Origin: Paraburkholderia sp.
Lineage (GTDB): Bacteria > Pseudomonadota > Gammaproteobacteria > Burkholderiales > Burkholderiaceae
DNA length: 64,000 nucleotides
Assembly (NCBI RefSeq): GCF_028283785.1
Contig: NZ_JAPWKB010000005.1
Location: forward strand, 248,001 to 312,000
Direction: 5' to 3'
Shown here in pieces: positions 45,093-54,522 of this stretch (position 1 is the first letter of the stretch; every line of letters starts with the position of its first letter). The notes under the pieces are model-generated. The model had not been told where the DNA came from. It saw only the letters and a program-made list of their open reading frames with translations, and made no database searches. A program made the translations under genes and the position numbers.

Positions 45093-46640
45093 TCACGATG
45101 TGATTCGATGCGAGGCGCGCGCGACGATGAACCGGTCGAACACCCAGACCATCACCATCGTTGCGCCCATTAGCGGAAACACGACGCCGAGCAGAATCAG
45201 CGCGGCCTTCCAGCGACGCATCGGCGGCGCCGCACGTTCGCGCGACGGCGCACCGATCGATCGTTGCGGTCTGCGCGTCCACCACATCACGACACCCGTG
45301 AGCGCCATCGCGGCGAGTCCGAGCGAAATTGCCGCGCATGCAATCTGGTTCCACACGCCGAAATAGCGGCCCATATGCAAGGCCGTGCCATAGGAGACGA
45401 CTTGCGACACGGCACCGTAATCGGCGTAGCCGATATCCCTGAGCACCGCACCGCTGTATTGATCGATGTAGATCGTTCGTTCTGCCTTCGGGTCGGCGGG
45501 GAACCACGACACGGTGAACACGCCTTCAGGCGTCGCGGGCAGCACGAGGTCGTAGCCGCTCGTCACGCCGCGCGCGGCAGCAATGTCGATCACCCGTGCA
45601 ATCGACAACGCATCGCCCGACGCGGACTGCGAATCGGGCACCGGCACCTTGCCGACGGCCCACGGCGTCTGCGCGATCGGCAGATCGTCCATCACCATGC
45701 CGGGCATTGCGTTCGACACGGCACGGGAGCCGGTTGCGGCCTCCCTGGCGGCTTCGTGATGATGGGAAGTGCCTGCCACACTCGCATCGGCGCTGGAAGC
45801 CGCCAGCGCGCCGCTCGATGCGCCCGGCCGCGTCGAACGCAGCGGCAGGTCGCCCCACGCGCCCGCTGGATCGCCGAGGCTTGCGCGAGTTGCGAGTACC
45901 TTGAACTGCTGGCCCCAGAAACCGGACCACGGCAATCCCGACAACACGAAAGCGAGCGCGCCGAGCGCCAGCCAGATACCCATCACCGCGTGCAGGTTCT
46001 TCCACAACGGCCGCCCTTTCAACGATAGACGCGGCAGCAATGCATCGCGCGCGGTGGTCTTTTTTCGCGGCCACCACAGTGCGACGCCCGTGCCGATCAT
46101 CACCAACGTCCAGCACGACGCGAGTTCCATCAGCAATTCGCCGGGACGTCCGAGCAGCAGCTTGCGATGCAGCATCCGGTCGATCCGCATAAAGCGGTTT
46201 TCGACGCTGAGCGTTCCCAGGATTTCGCCCGTGTAGGGGTTCAGATAGACGCTTTCCATCTGCGCGTCCGGTAGACGAAACACGAATTCCGCGCTACGCG
46301 CCGGATCGGTTTTCACTGCGACGCTGCTTGCAACCGAACCCGCAGGCACTGCCGTGTGTGCTCGCGCGAGCAGCGCGTCGGCGGATAGGCGCGGCGATGT
46401 TTGCGGCGCGACGTTGAATCGATGGCTGTAAAGCAGCGACTCGATTTGCGGTTGAAAACAGTACAGCGTGCCGGTGATCGCGAGGATCACCAGAAACGGC
46501 ATCACAAACAGCCCGGCATAAAAATGCCAGCGCCATAGCGTGCGATAGCCGCGATAACTCGCATTCGCGGATTGATTCGACGCGGTGTCGGCGACATCGG
46601 CGTCGGCCGGCAATGCGCGTCGGGAAGGATGAGCGGACAT
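45093..46640 (-). CDS. PepSY-domain inner-membrane protein
   Basis: 515 residues, PepSY_TM type: helix 1 in WRWHFYAGLFVMPFLVILAITGTLYCF, periplasmic PepSY repeats, then helices near 190, 230, 430 and 475. His/Gly-rich region (ASVAGTSHHHEAAREAA) in the second loop could bind metal. Such proteins usually accompany TonB receptors and may reduce ferric or cupric ions at the membrane. Confidence 0.88.
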   Translation of the reverse strand: MSAHPSRRALPADADVADTASNQSANASYRGYRTLWRWHFYAGLFVMPFLVILAITGTLYCFQPQIESLLYSHRFNVAPQTSPRLSADALLARAHTAVPAGSVASSVAVKTDPARSAEFVFRLPDAQMESVYLNPYTGEILGTLSVENRFMRIDRMLHRKLLLGRPGELLMELASCWTLVMIGTGVALWWPRKKTTARDALLPRLSLKGRPLWKNLHAVMGIWLALGALAFVLSGLPWSGFWGQQFKVLATRASLGDPAGAWGDLPLRSTRPGASSGALAASSADASVAGTSHHHEAAREAATGSRAVSNAMPGMVMDDLPIAQTPWAVGKVPVPDSQSASGDALSIARVIDIAAARGVTSGYDLVLPATPEGVFTVSWFPADPKAERTIYIDQYSGAVLRDIGYADYGAVSQVVSYGTALHMGRYFGVWNQIACAAISLGLAAMALTGVVMWWTRRPQRSIGAPSRERAAPPMRRWKAALILLGVVFPLMGATMVMVWVFDRFIVARASHRITS

Positions 46641-46842
46641 TCGATGTTCCTCGATCGATAGATGAGTCGCTGTCGTCGGCTTCGCAACCGGCGTGACGGA
46701 TCGTCCGCGCGCAATGCGCGACGACGTCGCATTCGCGAGGCGAAACCGGACAGGACGAATTCAGGGGACGAGCGCTCACGCACGCCTGCAACGCGGCGTG
46801 TAAACGGGCAATCAATTGCCCGTCAAAAGCGAGCGGATACGA

Positions 46843-47208
46843 TCAGACGAGGAACGGTGGCGCGCGCGGACGGCCCGACGGGAACGCCTGGCGCGGTTGA
46901 AAACGGGTGGAGAGAACCGGCGCGGCCGCGGCTGTGACGACCGCTGTAAAACAGGGCGAAGCAGTCGCGACATCGGGCATCGCGACGTGATGCTGAAGCA
47001 ACTGGCAATAGCCGCATGCGCCGAATGCATCGTCCGCGTGATGGCGGCCTGCATCGTGCGACTGCGTTTCCGAACAGAGTTCGGCAACCGGCTCGTGCGC
47101 CTCGCTCGACGCCACCAGTTGACTGACGAGCGGCGCGAACACGAGCAGCCACATGGCGAACAAACCGAGCCATGCGGTGACGCGAATGCGGGTTCGTAGC
47201 GCGGTCAT
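46843..47208 (-). CDS. DUF2946-family small exported protein (copy 2)
   Basis: 121 residues: N-terminal helix (VTAWLGLFAMWLLVFAPLVSQLVAS), His-rich middle (HDAGRHHADD) and the family motif CGYCQLLQHH. C-terminal RPRAPP is shared with copy 1. Start is ambiguous; ATG 47208 is chosen, GTG 47229 possible. The Cys/His set suggests metal binding. Confidence 0.75.
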   Translation of the reverse strand: MTALRTRIRVTAWLGLFAMWLLVFAPLVSQLVASSEAHEPVAELCSETQSHDAGRHHADDAFGACGYCQLLQHHVAMPDVATASPCFTAVVTAAAAPVLSTRFQPRQAFPSGRPRAPPFLV

Positions 47209-47407
47209 CGGAAGACCGCGCGGGTACACATTGATTGGGAAAACATGATACGTCCTGGGTTTCAGTCGTCAGTTCGTCGTCGGGCCGTCGCTGGTTCATA
47301 CGTTCATGCGTATGACGATGCCCATGCAGGCGCCGCGATACGCACACGAATGCGCAGCCCGCGATGCCGCAGCAAAACGCTGTGACATCGCATCGGAAAG
47401 ACTCTAA

Positions 47408-47839
47408 TCAGGACAGAACGGGAGGCGCGCGAGGTTGCGCCGAGGTCAGCGGTTCGACCAGACGCACGCTTTCGAAGCGGGTGGCGACCGGATGCTGGAT
47501 GGCGCGTGCAGTGACGGCGAAGGTGACGGGTACGCCGGTAACGACGGGCATATGCGCAAGCAGGTTGCAGTACCCGCACGCCTGGCCGTCGGACATCGAT
47601 TTGCCGGAATGCGACGGGGCGTTGTCAGCGGATTCGTGACTGACGACGTGTTGCGGCGGCTCGGACTCCATCGACGACATCGGGCAATGCGGACCCATCG
47701 ACGCGATCATCGCCGCGGTGGCCATGTCGTCGCGATGGCTGGCCGCGAGTGCTTGCGACACCGTCGGCGCGAGCGTTGCCATCAGGATTGCGAGCAATCC
47801 CAGCAAGCTGCCAATCGTCCGGTAGAAGCGGCCGCGCAT
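47408..47839 (-). CDS. DUF2946-family small exported protein (copy 1)
   Basis: 143 residues: N-terminal helix (IGSLLGLLAILMATLAPTVSQALA), then Met/His-rich segment (HCPMSSMESEPPQHVVSHE), the motif CGYCNLLAHM and the tail QPRAPP. Met and His clusters of this kind are typical of copper handling, which is inference. First gene of the set leading to PepSY and the TonB receptor. Confidence 0.78.
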   Translation of the reverse strand: MRGRFYRTIGSLLGLLAILMATLAPTVSQALAASHRDDMATAAMIASMGPHCPMSSMESEPPQHVVSHESADNAPSHSGKSMSDGQACGYCNLLAHMPVVTGVPVTFAVTARAIQHPVATRFESVRLVEPLTSAQPRAPPVLS

Positions 47840-47917
47840 ACGCCAGAATAATGTCAGGAGAGGAACCGGCGAATTATGCCACGCGGGCGTGTGATTGCGG
47901 GTTCAGACGTAGCAGGT

Positions 47918-49135
47918 TTAACGCCGCGAACGATCGCGTTTACGCAACCAGTCGAGCACCGCGCGACCCGCCGATGTCTCGAACCAGCGCGCATGACCCA
48001 GCAGATAACCGTCATACGCGACGTCCGCGTTCTCCGGCGATTTCACGATGCCCGCGAAATAACCCACTTCCGACAGCGCGAACTCCGTATGCACGATCGG
48101 CAGTAACGCGATCAGCGCAAAATACGCTTCGCCGGACAGCGGATTGAGCGATTCATAACCGGTCAGCAATGCATCGATCTGATAGAAATGCACACGACGA
48201 TTCTCCGCCGCCGACATCCACTCGATCGCATTGCGTTCGATCGCCAGCGCGAGGTCGTACACCGCGCAGGTGCGATCCGACAAACCGAAATCGAGGATAG
48301 TGCGCACTTGCGCGCCCGCAGCGACATCAGTCCACAGCAGGTTCGAAGCATGCCAGTCGCCATGCGTCCACAACGGTTCGAGCGACGGCAAGCACGGTGC
48401 GAATCGCGCGTGATGCGGACCGATCGCATCGACGATCTCACTGCGCCATGCACGCGATCCGAGTGCTTCGAGCATCAAGGGTTGTGCATCGACCCAGCGT
48501 TCGAGCGCACCGGAGAAATCGTCGGAACCCAGCACACGAAAACTCTGCAATAGCGGCCTGATCGTGCGCGCGGGCGCCGCATAGTCCGCCGCCGCGCGAT
48601 GCATGCGCGCCAGCGTCCGGCCCGCCGCGTATGCGTGCGACGCATGCGAAAACGGCAACCACGACATCGTCTCGCGATACGCATCGACGCCGGGTGCCAG
48701 TGCATGCACTTCATACGTCCAGTCGCCGGACGTGACGGCCGTTGCGCCGTCGAAGGTGTCGAGCACGTCCGAAACCGGCATCCCGCGCGAGCGCAGATGC
48801 GCGATAAAACGATGTTCTTCGTGCAAGCCTTCGGTGTCGCGAATCGTCACGTGATGACGCTTCACGAACAGCACATCGCCGCGCACCGTATTGACGATTG
48901 CCGCCGCCGAAAACGGTCGCGGACTGTGCCACGACACGGTCGCGATCGGACCGATTTCCGCGTCCGTACGCGAGTGATTCGCGTCGCGCCGATAGCGCGC
49001 AAGCACGCCGCTCAGTTCATCGCGCGTCATCAGCGGCCAGTCGCGTTCCTCCTGAACACCATCGACACCGAACTGCTTCGGCGCGATAGACAGCGGCAAC
49101 GTGTCCGATGCGTAATCACCGTGTTGAACGGACAT
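47918..49135 (-). CDS. APH-fold phosphotransferase, possible thiamine or nucleoside kinase
   Basis: 405 residues with a full aminoglycoside-phosphotransferase/choline-kinase core: phosphate-binding Lys region (LFVKRHHV), Brenner motif HGDWHASNLLW and the metal DFG (ILDFGLSDR). ATG 49135 (MSVQHGDYASD) is used; 7 further codons are open upstream. It lies 29 bp after a PnuC-type transporter, which, with a TonB receptor before that, suggests it traps an imported vitamin or nucleoside by phosphorylation rather than giving drug resistance. Confidence 0.85.
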   Translation of the reverse strand: MSVQHGDYASDTLPLSIAPKQFGVDGVQEERDWPLMTRDELSGVLARYRRDANHSRTDAEIGPIATVSWHSPRPFSAAAIVNTVRGDVLFVKRHHVTIRDTEGLHEEHRFIAHLRSRGMPVSDVLDTFDGATAVTSGDWTYEVHALAPGVDAYRETMSWLPFSHASHAYAAGRTLARMHRAAADYAAPARTIRPLLQSFRVLGSDDFSGALERWVDAQPLMLEALGSRAWRSEIVDAIGPHHARFAPCLPSLEPLWTHGDWHASNLLWTDVAAGAQVRTILDFGLSDRTCAVYDLALAIERNAIEWMSAAENRRVHFYQIDALLTGYESLNPLSGEAYFALIALLPIVHTEFALSEVGYFAGIVKSPENADVAYDGYLLGHARWFETSAGRAVLDWLRKRDRSRR

Positions 49136-49164
49136 AGTCGAGCTTTCCCTTTGCACGTTCGCCG

Positions 49165-49788
49165 TTACGCAACCGACGCCGGTTCGCGTTGCGCGGCGGC
49201 GTCTACGTCACGGGCCATCGCGCGACTCCAGTCACGCCAGCCGATCACGGCCAGGCCGATAAACAGCGCGTAGAGACCGGCCGTGGGATACAAACCCTTG
49301 AACAGAAACATACCCACGTAGACCACGTTGACGACCGACCACAGCCACCACGACGCAATATAGCGGCGTGCGGTCCAATACTGTGCAACGAGGCTGAATG
49401 CGGTCAGCGACGCATCGACGAACGGCAACGCGGCGTCGGTATAGCGCGCCATCGCGAAACCGAGCGCCGCGCTGCACACGACCGCGAATCCGAGCCCCGG
49501 CAACAGCGCGCGCAACGGTACGACTCGCACGTGAACAGCGCCGGATGCGTTGCCGTCAGGGGTGTTGCCGGACTCGCGCTGCGCGAGCCAACGCCACCAG
49601 CCGTACACCTGCAAAATCGCGAACGCGCCTTGCAACAGCATGTCCGAATAGAGTTTAGCGTCGTAGAAAATCCAGCCGTACAGCGCGACCGACGCGAGTC
49701 CCACGGGCCAGCACGCCATCATCCGGCGCGCAGTCAGCCAGATTGCCAGCGCGCTCACGATCACGCCGACGATTTCAAGTGCGGACAT
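49165..49788 (-). CDS. PnuC-family vitamin/nucleoside transporter
   Basis: 207 residues, seven to eight helices, with the PnuC pattern (WPVGLASVALYGWIFYDAKLYSDMLLQGAFAILQVYGWWRW). PnuC proteins are passive carriers for nicotinamide riboside; the PnuT branch carries thiamine. The branch cannot be decided by eye. Lies 74 bp after the TonB receptor gene and before the kinase. Confidence 0.88.
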   Translation of the reverse strand: MSALEIVGVIVSALAIWLTARRMMACWPVGLASVALYGWIFYDAKLYSDMLLQGAFAILQVYGWWRWLAQRESGNTPDGNASGAVHVRVVPLRALLPGLGFAVVCSAALGFAMARYTDAALPFVDASLTAFSLVAQYWTARRYIASWWLWSVVNVVYVGMFLFKGLYPTAGLYALFIGLAVIGWRDWSRAMARDVDAAAQREPASVA

Positions 49789-49862
49789 CCTCTTACTCTC
49801 CCGTTCTGAATTCGAAGCCAGTATGCAGCATCAAAAACGGCATGCTCCCAGTGTTTAGCCGA

Positions 49863-52142
49863 TCAGAAGTCATACGTCACCGACAGTCGCGCGGTGCGCG
49901 GTGCACCGAGATACAGGTACGCGTCGCCTTGCAGTTCGCCTGCGTCCTGCCAGTAATACTTGTTGAACAGATTATCGACGGCGACGCGCACTACGGTCTT
50001 GTGACTGCCGATCCTGGTCGTATAGCTCGCGCCCAGATTGAACACGAAGTACGACGGCACGCGTGCAGTGCCTTCCTCGTTCGCATTTTTGCTGCCCACG
50101 TAATTCACGCCGCCGAGTAGATGCAAACCGGCCAGCACGGGCATCGTGTAATCCGCATAGACGGCGGCGCTCAGGCGCGGTACGTTGATGACCTGATGCC
50201 CCTCGTAAGCGGCCGATCCCGAGTCATACGCGCGCGCACGAATCGCCGCGAGACTCGCGGTCAGCGTCAGGCGTTCGGTGGCGCGGCCGGCGGCGCTGAG
50301 TTCGATCCCCTGATGACGTTCGGTGCCATGCTGCACGAACGTATAACCCGCATCCGACGAATCGGGCTGCGCGTATTCGAACGGTTTGTTGATCGAAAAC
50401 ACTGCAGCCGTCAGGCTCAACCGGTTTTGCCAGTCGTATTTCGCACCGACCTCCACCTGATTCGATTCGACCGGCGGCAGGTAATCGTAGGCATTGCTCG
50501 CGCGCACCGGCGCCTGATCGCCGAGCGACAGCGCCTTGCTATACGACGCGTACAGACTCAGCGGCTCGACCGGTTTATAAACCAGCGCGACTTGCGGCAG
50601 GAACACAGTTTTATCCGTGCCGGTTTCGGGACCGTCCATGCTCGACCAGCTTTTCTGACGCAGAAATACTTCGCGGCCGCCCGCGAGAATTTGCCAGTGA
50701 TCGTTGAAGCTCACGCGATCCATGCCGAACAGCGAATACTGGCGCGCGTCCAGATGCGGATACGACGCGCTCGGCGAATTCGGCGACGGTGAAAACGTCA
50801 CGTCCGGTCCGTAAATATTCTCCGAGCCGACGTAGTCGTATACGGAGTCGGACAGATCGACCACGCGGCGCTGCACGCTCGTGCCGAACGTGACTTCGTG
50901 GCGAATTGCACCGGTCGCGAACTTGCCGGTGACGACCGCTTTCAGTTCATCGTTACGTCGATATTCGCCGGGGCTGCGGTAGTCGTAGACGTCGAAATCG
51001 CCACTCGAACTGAAGAAATACGGTGACGTGCCACCCGCGCCGCAACTCGCGACGTAATAGCAGCCGTACGCGAATGCGACGTTATCGTCGATCATCGTAT
51101 GGCTGCGGCCGGCCGCGATATACGCTCGCCAGTTATCGTCGAACTGGTAGTCGAAGCGCGCGTTCAGGTTGAGTGCGTCAGTCGTGACGGGCTTCGCCCA
51201 CGGTTGCGCACCGAGCAGTCTCGATGCCGATGCCGCCGACGGCACCACCGTTCCGCCCAACAGTTGATAGCCCGATTGCGAACGCTGGATCAGTTGCTGG
51301 AATTCCGCGTCGAATTGCAGCGATGCACGCGGACTGATGTTCCAGTCGGCGGCGATCGATCCGAACGTGCGCCGTCCGTTCGTGCCGTCCACATACGAGT
51401 GGATATTCTCTTTCGCCGCATTGATCCGGATGCCGAACTGATCGTCGACACCGAAGCGTCGGCCGAGGTCCATCGCCGCCGACGTCGAACCACGACTATC
51501 GACGCCTGCCGTTACGCTCGCAACGTTCGCGGGGCGCTTGGTCACGAAGTTGATCACACCGCCCGGCGCGATCACGCCACTGTCGATGCCGGCGAGACCT
51601 TTGAGGATTTCGACCTGTTCCTTGTTTTCGAGCGCGACGTTCTGCTCGCCCGAAATGCTCAGGCCGTCGAGCCGGATCGCGCTCGCCGGATCGACCGGAT
51701 AGCCGCGAATCGACAAGCCTGGGTAATAACCGACCGGCGCATAGGCGTTATTGACGGACGCGTCGTTGCGCACCACATCGGTCAGCAGTCTGGCTTGCTG
51801 GTCGTCGAGCAGCGCGCGATTCACGACGCTGACCGAAGCGGGCGTGTCGCGTAACAATGCATCGTCGTAGCCCGCCACCGACGCGGTACGCGCACGAAAC
51901 GTATCGCCGTTCGTGCCGTTGACGGTGACCGTCGGCAGCTGTGTGCCGTCGGCGGTAGACGGTGTTGAAGACGCGGGCGCTGGTGCGGCAGCGGAACTCG
52001 TGGCGTCGTTGGTCTGTGAGTACGCAGACTGCGTGGTCAGCAAACTGGTCGCAACCGCCACGCCGATCGTGGTCTTCTTCAGTTGCCGCGCGGACGGCGT
52101 GAGCAAGGTCTGCGTCAGCCGCTTAGGTCTAATGCTTGTCAT
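49863..52142 (-). CDS. TonB-dependent receptor (siderophore-receptor class)
   Basis: 759 residues: signal peptide (VAVATSLLTTQSAYS), Ala/Ser/Thr-rich TonB-box region, plug (about 90-210; VEILKGLAGIDSGVIAPGGVINFVTKRP) and barrel ending TARLSVTYDF. Annotated class usually imports ferric siderophores, but its downstream partners (PnuC, kinase) argue for a vitamin or nucleoside. ATG 52142 starts the signal peptide region. Confidence 0.9.
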   Translation of the reverse strand: MTSIRPKRLTQTLLTPSARQLKKTTIGVAVATSLLTTQSAYSQTNDATSSAAAPAPASSTPSTADGTQLPTVTVNGTNGDTFRARTASVAGYDDALLRDTPASVSVVNRALLDDQQARLLTDVVRNDASVNNAYAPVGYYPGLSIRGYPVDPASAIRLDGLSISGEQNVALENKEQVEILKGLAGIDSGVIAPGGVINFVTKRPANVASVTAGVDSRGSTSAAMDLGRRFGVDDQFGIRINAAKENIHSYVDGTNGRRTFGSIAADWNISPRASLQFDAEFQQLIQRSQSGYQLLGGTVVPSAASASRLLGAQPWAKPVTTDALNLNARFDYQFDDNWRAYIAAGRSHTMIDDNVAFAYGCYYVASCGAGGTSPYFFSSSGDFDVYDYRSPGEYRRNDELKAVVTGKFATGAIRHEVTFGTSVQRRVVDLSDSVYDYVGSENIYGPDVTFSPSPNSPSASYPHLDARQYSLFGMDRVSFNDHWQILAGGREVFLRQKSWSSMDGPETGTDKTVFLPQVALVYKPVEPLSLYASYSKALSLGDQAPVRASNAYDYLPPVESNQVEVGAKYDWQNRLSLTAAVFSINKPFEYAQPDSSDAGYTFVQHGTERHQGIELSAAGRATERLTLTASLAAIRARAYDSGSAAYEGHQVINVPRLSAAVYADYTMPVLAGLHLLGGVNYVGSKNANEEGTARVPSYFVFNLGASYTTRIGSHKTVVRVAVDNLFNKYYWQDAGELQGDAYLYLGAPRTARLSVTYDF

Positions 52143-52578
52143 ATTTTTAGAAAAGCGCCGAATTCCAGCCGCGAAACACGCGACGCCGACGCAGAGCAAA
52201 TGTGGATCCAGAATATCAACCAACGCAGTGGAATCAGGAAATCACCGTGTCCCGACCAATGGTAAGGAGCCAAAAGACCCTTAAAACAGGCTTATCCTTG
52301 CGAGGCACGGATTGCACCATGCGGCCGCGCGTGGGTCAAATAGGATCTTCACTCCCCGTGATAACTTCGCGACACGTGGCGAATCCTTGCAATTCGACTA
52401 CGCATTGCACGAATTCGGACGGTCGATATCGTATCGCGGAGGCAGCGGCGCGGATGGAGCGCCGGATGATGGAGGGTTCGCACGTCGGGTTCGTGCGTGT
52501 GCCGGGTCACGAAGCATTGTCGTGTCGGCGGATATTCCGACCGGTTGGCGCATGTATGCGGCGCCGTGGCAACCGGCC
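52143..52578. other. 436-bp region without a gene
   Basis: Lies upstream of the TonB receptor on the minus strand and downstream of the DUF1289 gene. I looked for a TPP or cobalamin riboswitch and a Fur box on the receptor side and saw none. No coding frame with convincing composition. Confidence 0.5.
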
Positions 52579-52752
52579 TTACTTCCTGATCAGGATGATG
52601 CGTTTGGGCTTGTCGTCGATGATCTTCTGACGGTGCTTGTTCTTCATTTTCTTCCACTCTTTGCACTCTGTCCGCGTGCGCAGACATCCCACGCAAAGGC
52701 CGGACTTGCTGTCGAATTTGCAGATGTCGATACAGGGCGATTTGACACTCAT
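52579..52752 (-). CDS. DUF1289-family small Cys-rich protein
   Basis: 57 residues. Reads MSVKSPCIDICKFDSKSG then LCVGCLRTRTECKEW, the DUF1289 pattern SPCxxICxxDxxxGLCxGCxRTxxE. Four Cys probably bind a metal. The basic C-terminus (RQKIIDDKPKRIILIRK) is typical. Function unknown. Confidence 0.85.
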   Translation of the reverse strand: MSVKSPCIDICKFDSKSGLCVGCLRTRTECKEWKKMKNKHRQKIIDDKPKRIILIRK

Positions 52753-52837
52753 GACGGAAAGCTCGCAGATCTCGCTGATGTGCTCTCCACTGTCGCATGA
52801 ACGCGTCTCGACCGCAAAATGAACCTGTCAATGACGG

Positions 52838-52865
52838 CGATAGCGCAGTGTTTTTTGCGCTATCG
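52838..52865. other. Hairpin after the DyP gene
   Basis: 10-bp perfect stem CGATAGCGCA/TGCGCTATCG with an 8-base T-rich loop, 42 bp beyond the DyP stop. It lacks a trailing T-run on the minus strand, so it may be a weak terminator or mRNA end. Confidence 0.4.
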
Positions 52866-52907
52866 CGATCCGGGAAGTTTAAGTTTTTCCGTGATGAGGT
52901 CAGGTGG

Positions 52908-54326
52908 TTAAAGCGCGGCAATGCCCGAGAGACTCGGCGAAAAAAAGTACTCGCCGCCTTTCATCACGACAAAGTCGCGGAAGTCGAAAGAGACTGTCGC
53001 GCCGGCCTGACCCCAGACTTTCGGCCAGACTTGCGCGGTCGGTGCAGGGTTCGCATGCTGACCGATGACGGGATCCATCCCGGAACCGGCGCCGGGGAAT
53101 CCCGCGTTATCGACCCATAGCGTCTGAATGAATTCGAACTGGTCGACGATGCTGCGCTGATAGGCCATGAACAGCAATCCGACACCGTCCACGGGCATTT
53201 TTGAAATGTCCTCGAACGTGTCGGCCGCGCGTTCGCCATAAGTAATCCCGCGCCGCGCCATATGACGTGTCATCTCGTCGACCAGTCCACCAGGCCCACT
53301 GCCGCGAGGATTGCTCTTGCGAATATGCGACATGAACGGGCAGCGCGATCCGTCGGTATCGTGCCGATAATCGAAGTCGTTCGGTACGGCGGCATCGTTC
53401 GGTGGAAGACTATCTTCGATCAACGGCTCGTCGGACAGCGCCACCGGCGTACCGTCCTCGAACCGGCCGATCACCAGCGCACCCGCAAGTTCACGCGCGT
53501 CGCCGGTCAAGCCCATCGCGGTCGCAAGCACCTGTTCCTGGGTCTTGAACGCCCTGACCTTCTCCTCCAGCTTCCGAAACACGAAGTAGCTGCCACTGGA
53601 GTCCGCGCCGCCAAACGGATCATGGATCAGCACCTGCGCGGGACCGACCATCGGGTTCCACAGTGTGCGGCCGTCCGATTCCCCGGCGAGATCGCGTTCC
53701 AGCATCAACGGCTGGCTTCTGCCATCGACATAACCAAAGTGTTCGATGCCGTTGCCCCGCTCATTCTTTTGCTGATCGCCCGGCTGCGAGACAAGCACAT
53801 CCGCGAAGGCGCTCACTTCGATTGCGACTTCCCTGGCCATGAACGCAACTTTGGCCTGCTGCACGTCGGCAATCAACAGCATCGCGTGAATCTCGTCAGC
53901 GAACCCCGGCTCCCAAGCTGCAATTTTCGGGTCGTTCAACGGATCGATGCTCGCCTGCGCGCCCGCACGAAAGCTCGCATCGCCGAACGCGGCCGTGTCC
54001 TTGCCGAGATACGCGTACCCGGCCGCACTGACCACGAAGATCTGAAACACGCCGCCATCCTTTTGGGTCGCCTTGAACGCCGCTGCATCGTCGATCTGCT
54101 TTTGCGCACTGGTGATCCGGGCCTTCAACGGACCGTGCAACCACGCTCTCACCATTGCAATCCGACCCGGCTTGAACTTCAGGAAAATATGCGCGGAATG
54201 ATCGCGCCCATGCCCTTTAAGGATATTGCCCTGCAGGTCGCTCAGGTTATCGATCTGATTAGCCAGATCTTCTTCCGACAGAGGCTTGTCGATTAAATGC
54301 AATGCTTGCGGGGACGTTGTACTCAT
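52908..54326 (-). CDS. DyP-type haem peroxidase
   Basis: 472 residues. The DyP signature GxxDG appears as GYVDGRSQP, and the proximal haem His block as CPFMSHIRKSNPR; GLLFMAYQRSI follows. No signal peptide, so cytosolic or cargo-type. Oxidises dyes, phenolics or haem with peroxide. AGGAGA precedes ATG 54326. An IS5 element sits 192 bp upstream and may have cut off its natural promoter. Confidence 0.92.
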   Translation of the reverse strand: MSTTSPQALHLIDKPLSEEDLANQIDNLSDLQGNILKGHGRDHSAHIFLKFKPGRIAMVRAWLHGPLKARITSAQKQIDDAAAFKATQKDGGVFQIFVVSAAGYAYLGKDTAAFGDASFRAGAQASIDPLNDPKIAAWEPGFADEIHAMLLIADVQQAKVAFMAREVAIEVSAFADVLVSQPGDQQKNERGNGIEHFGYVDGRSQPLMLERDLAGESDGRTLWNPMVGPAQVLIHDPFGGADSSGSYFVFRKLEEKVRAFKTQEQVLATAMGLTGDARELAGALVIGRFEDGTPVALSDEPLIEDSLPPNDAAVPNDFDYRHDTDGSRCPFMSHIRKSNPRGSGPGGLVDEMTRHMARRGITYGERAADTFEDISKMPVDGVGLLFMAYQRSIVDQFEFIQTLWVDNAGFPGAGSGMDPVIGQHANPAPTAQVWPKVWGQAGATVSFDFRDFVVMKGGEYFFSPSLSGIAAL

Positions 54327-54518
54327 CGAAAATCTCCTGAATGCCGCTGCCGCCGGGAAAATCGTACAGCGTGTATTGGGCTCGAGCGGGCCGCTCATCG
54401 GTATCAGGCAATGGGACGATAAGCGACCGGAATTGGCACGACCGGTTCCCGCCAGGCGCAACGCGTTGCTACATGCCTCTCTCCGGAAACCGTTCGTCTT
54501 TCGATAGATGAAAGACAA

Positions 54519-54522
54519 CTAG
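54519..54522. repeat. Target site duplication, left (CTAG)
   Basis: CTAG directly before the left inverted repeat; the same four bases follow the right repeat. Confidence 0.8.

Noticed and set aside
47918..49135. Aminoglycoside resistance gene
   Set aside because: The APH fold is present, but position behind a PnuC-type carrier and a TonB receptor fits a vitamin or nucleoside kinase better.
52143..52350. TPP or cobalamin riboswitch before the TonB receptor
   Set aside because: I looked for the TPP core (CTGAGA and ACCTGA) and the B12 box on the minus strand and found neither.
52312..52800. Plus-strand open frame over the DUF1289 gene
   Set aside because: The minus-strand frame there gives an exact DUF1289 motif; the plus-strand one has no family features.
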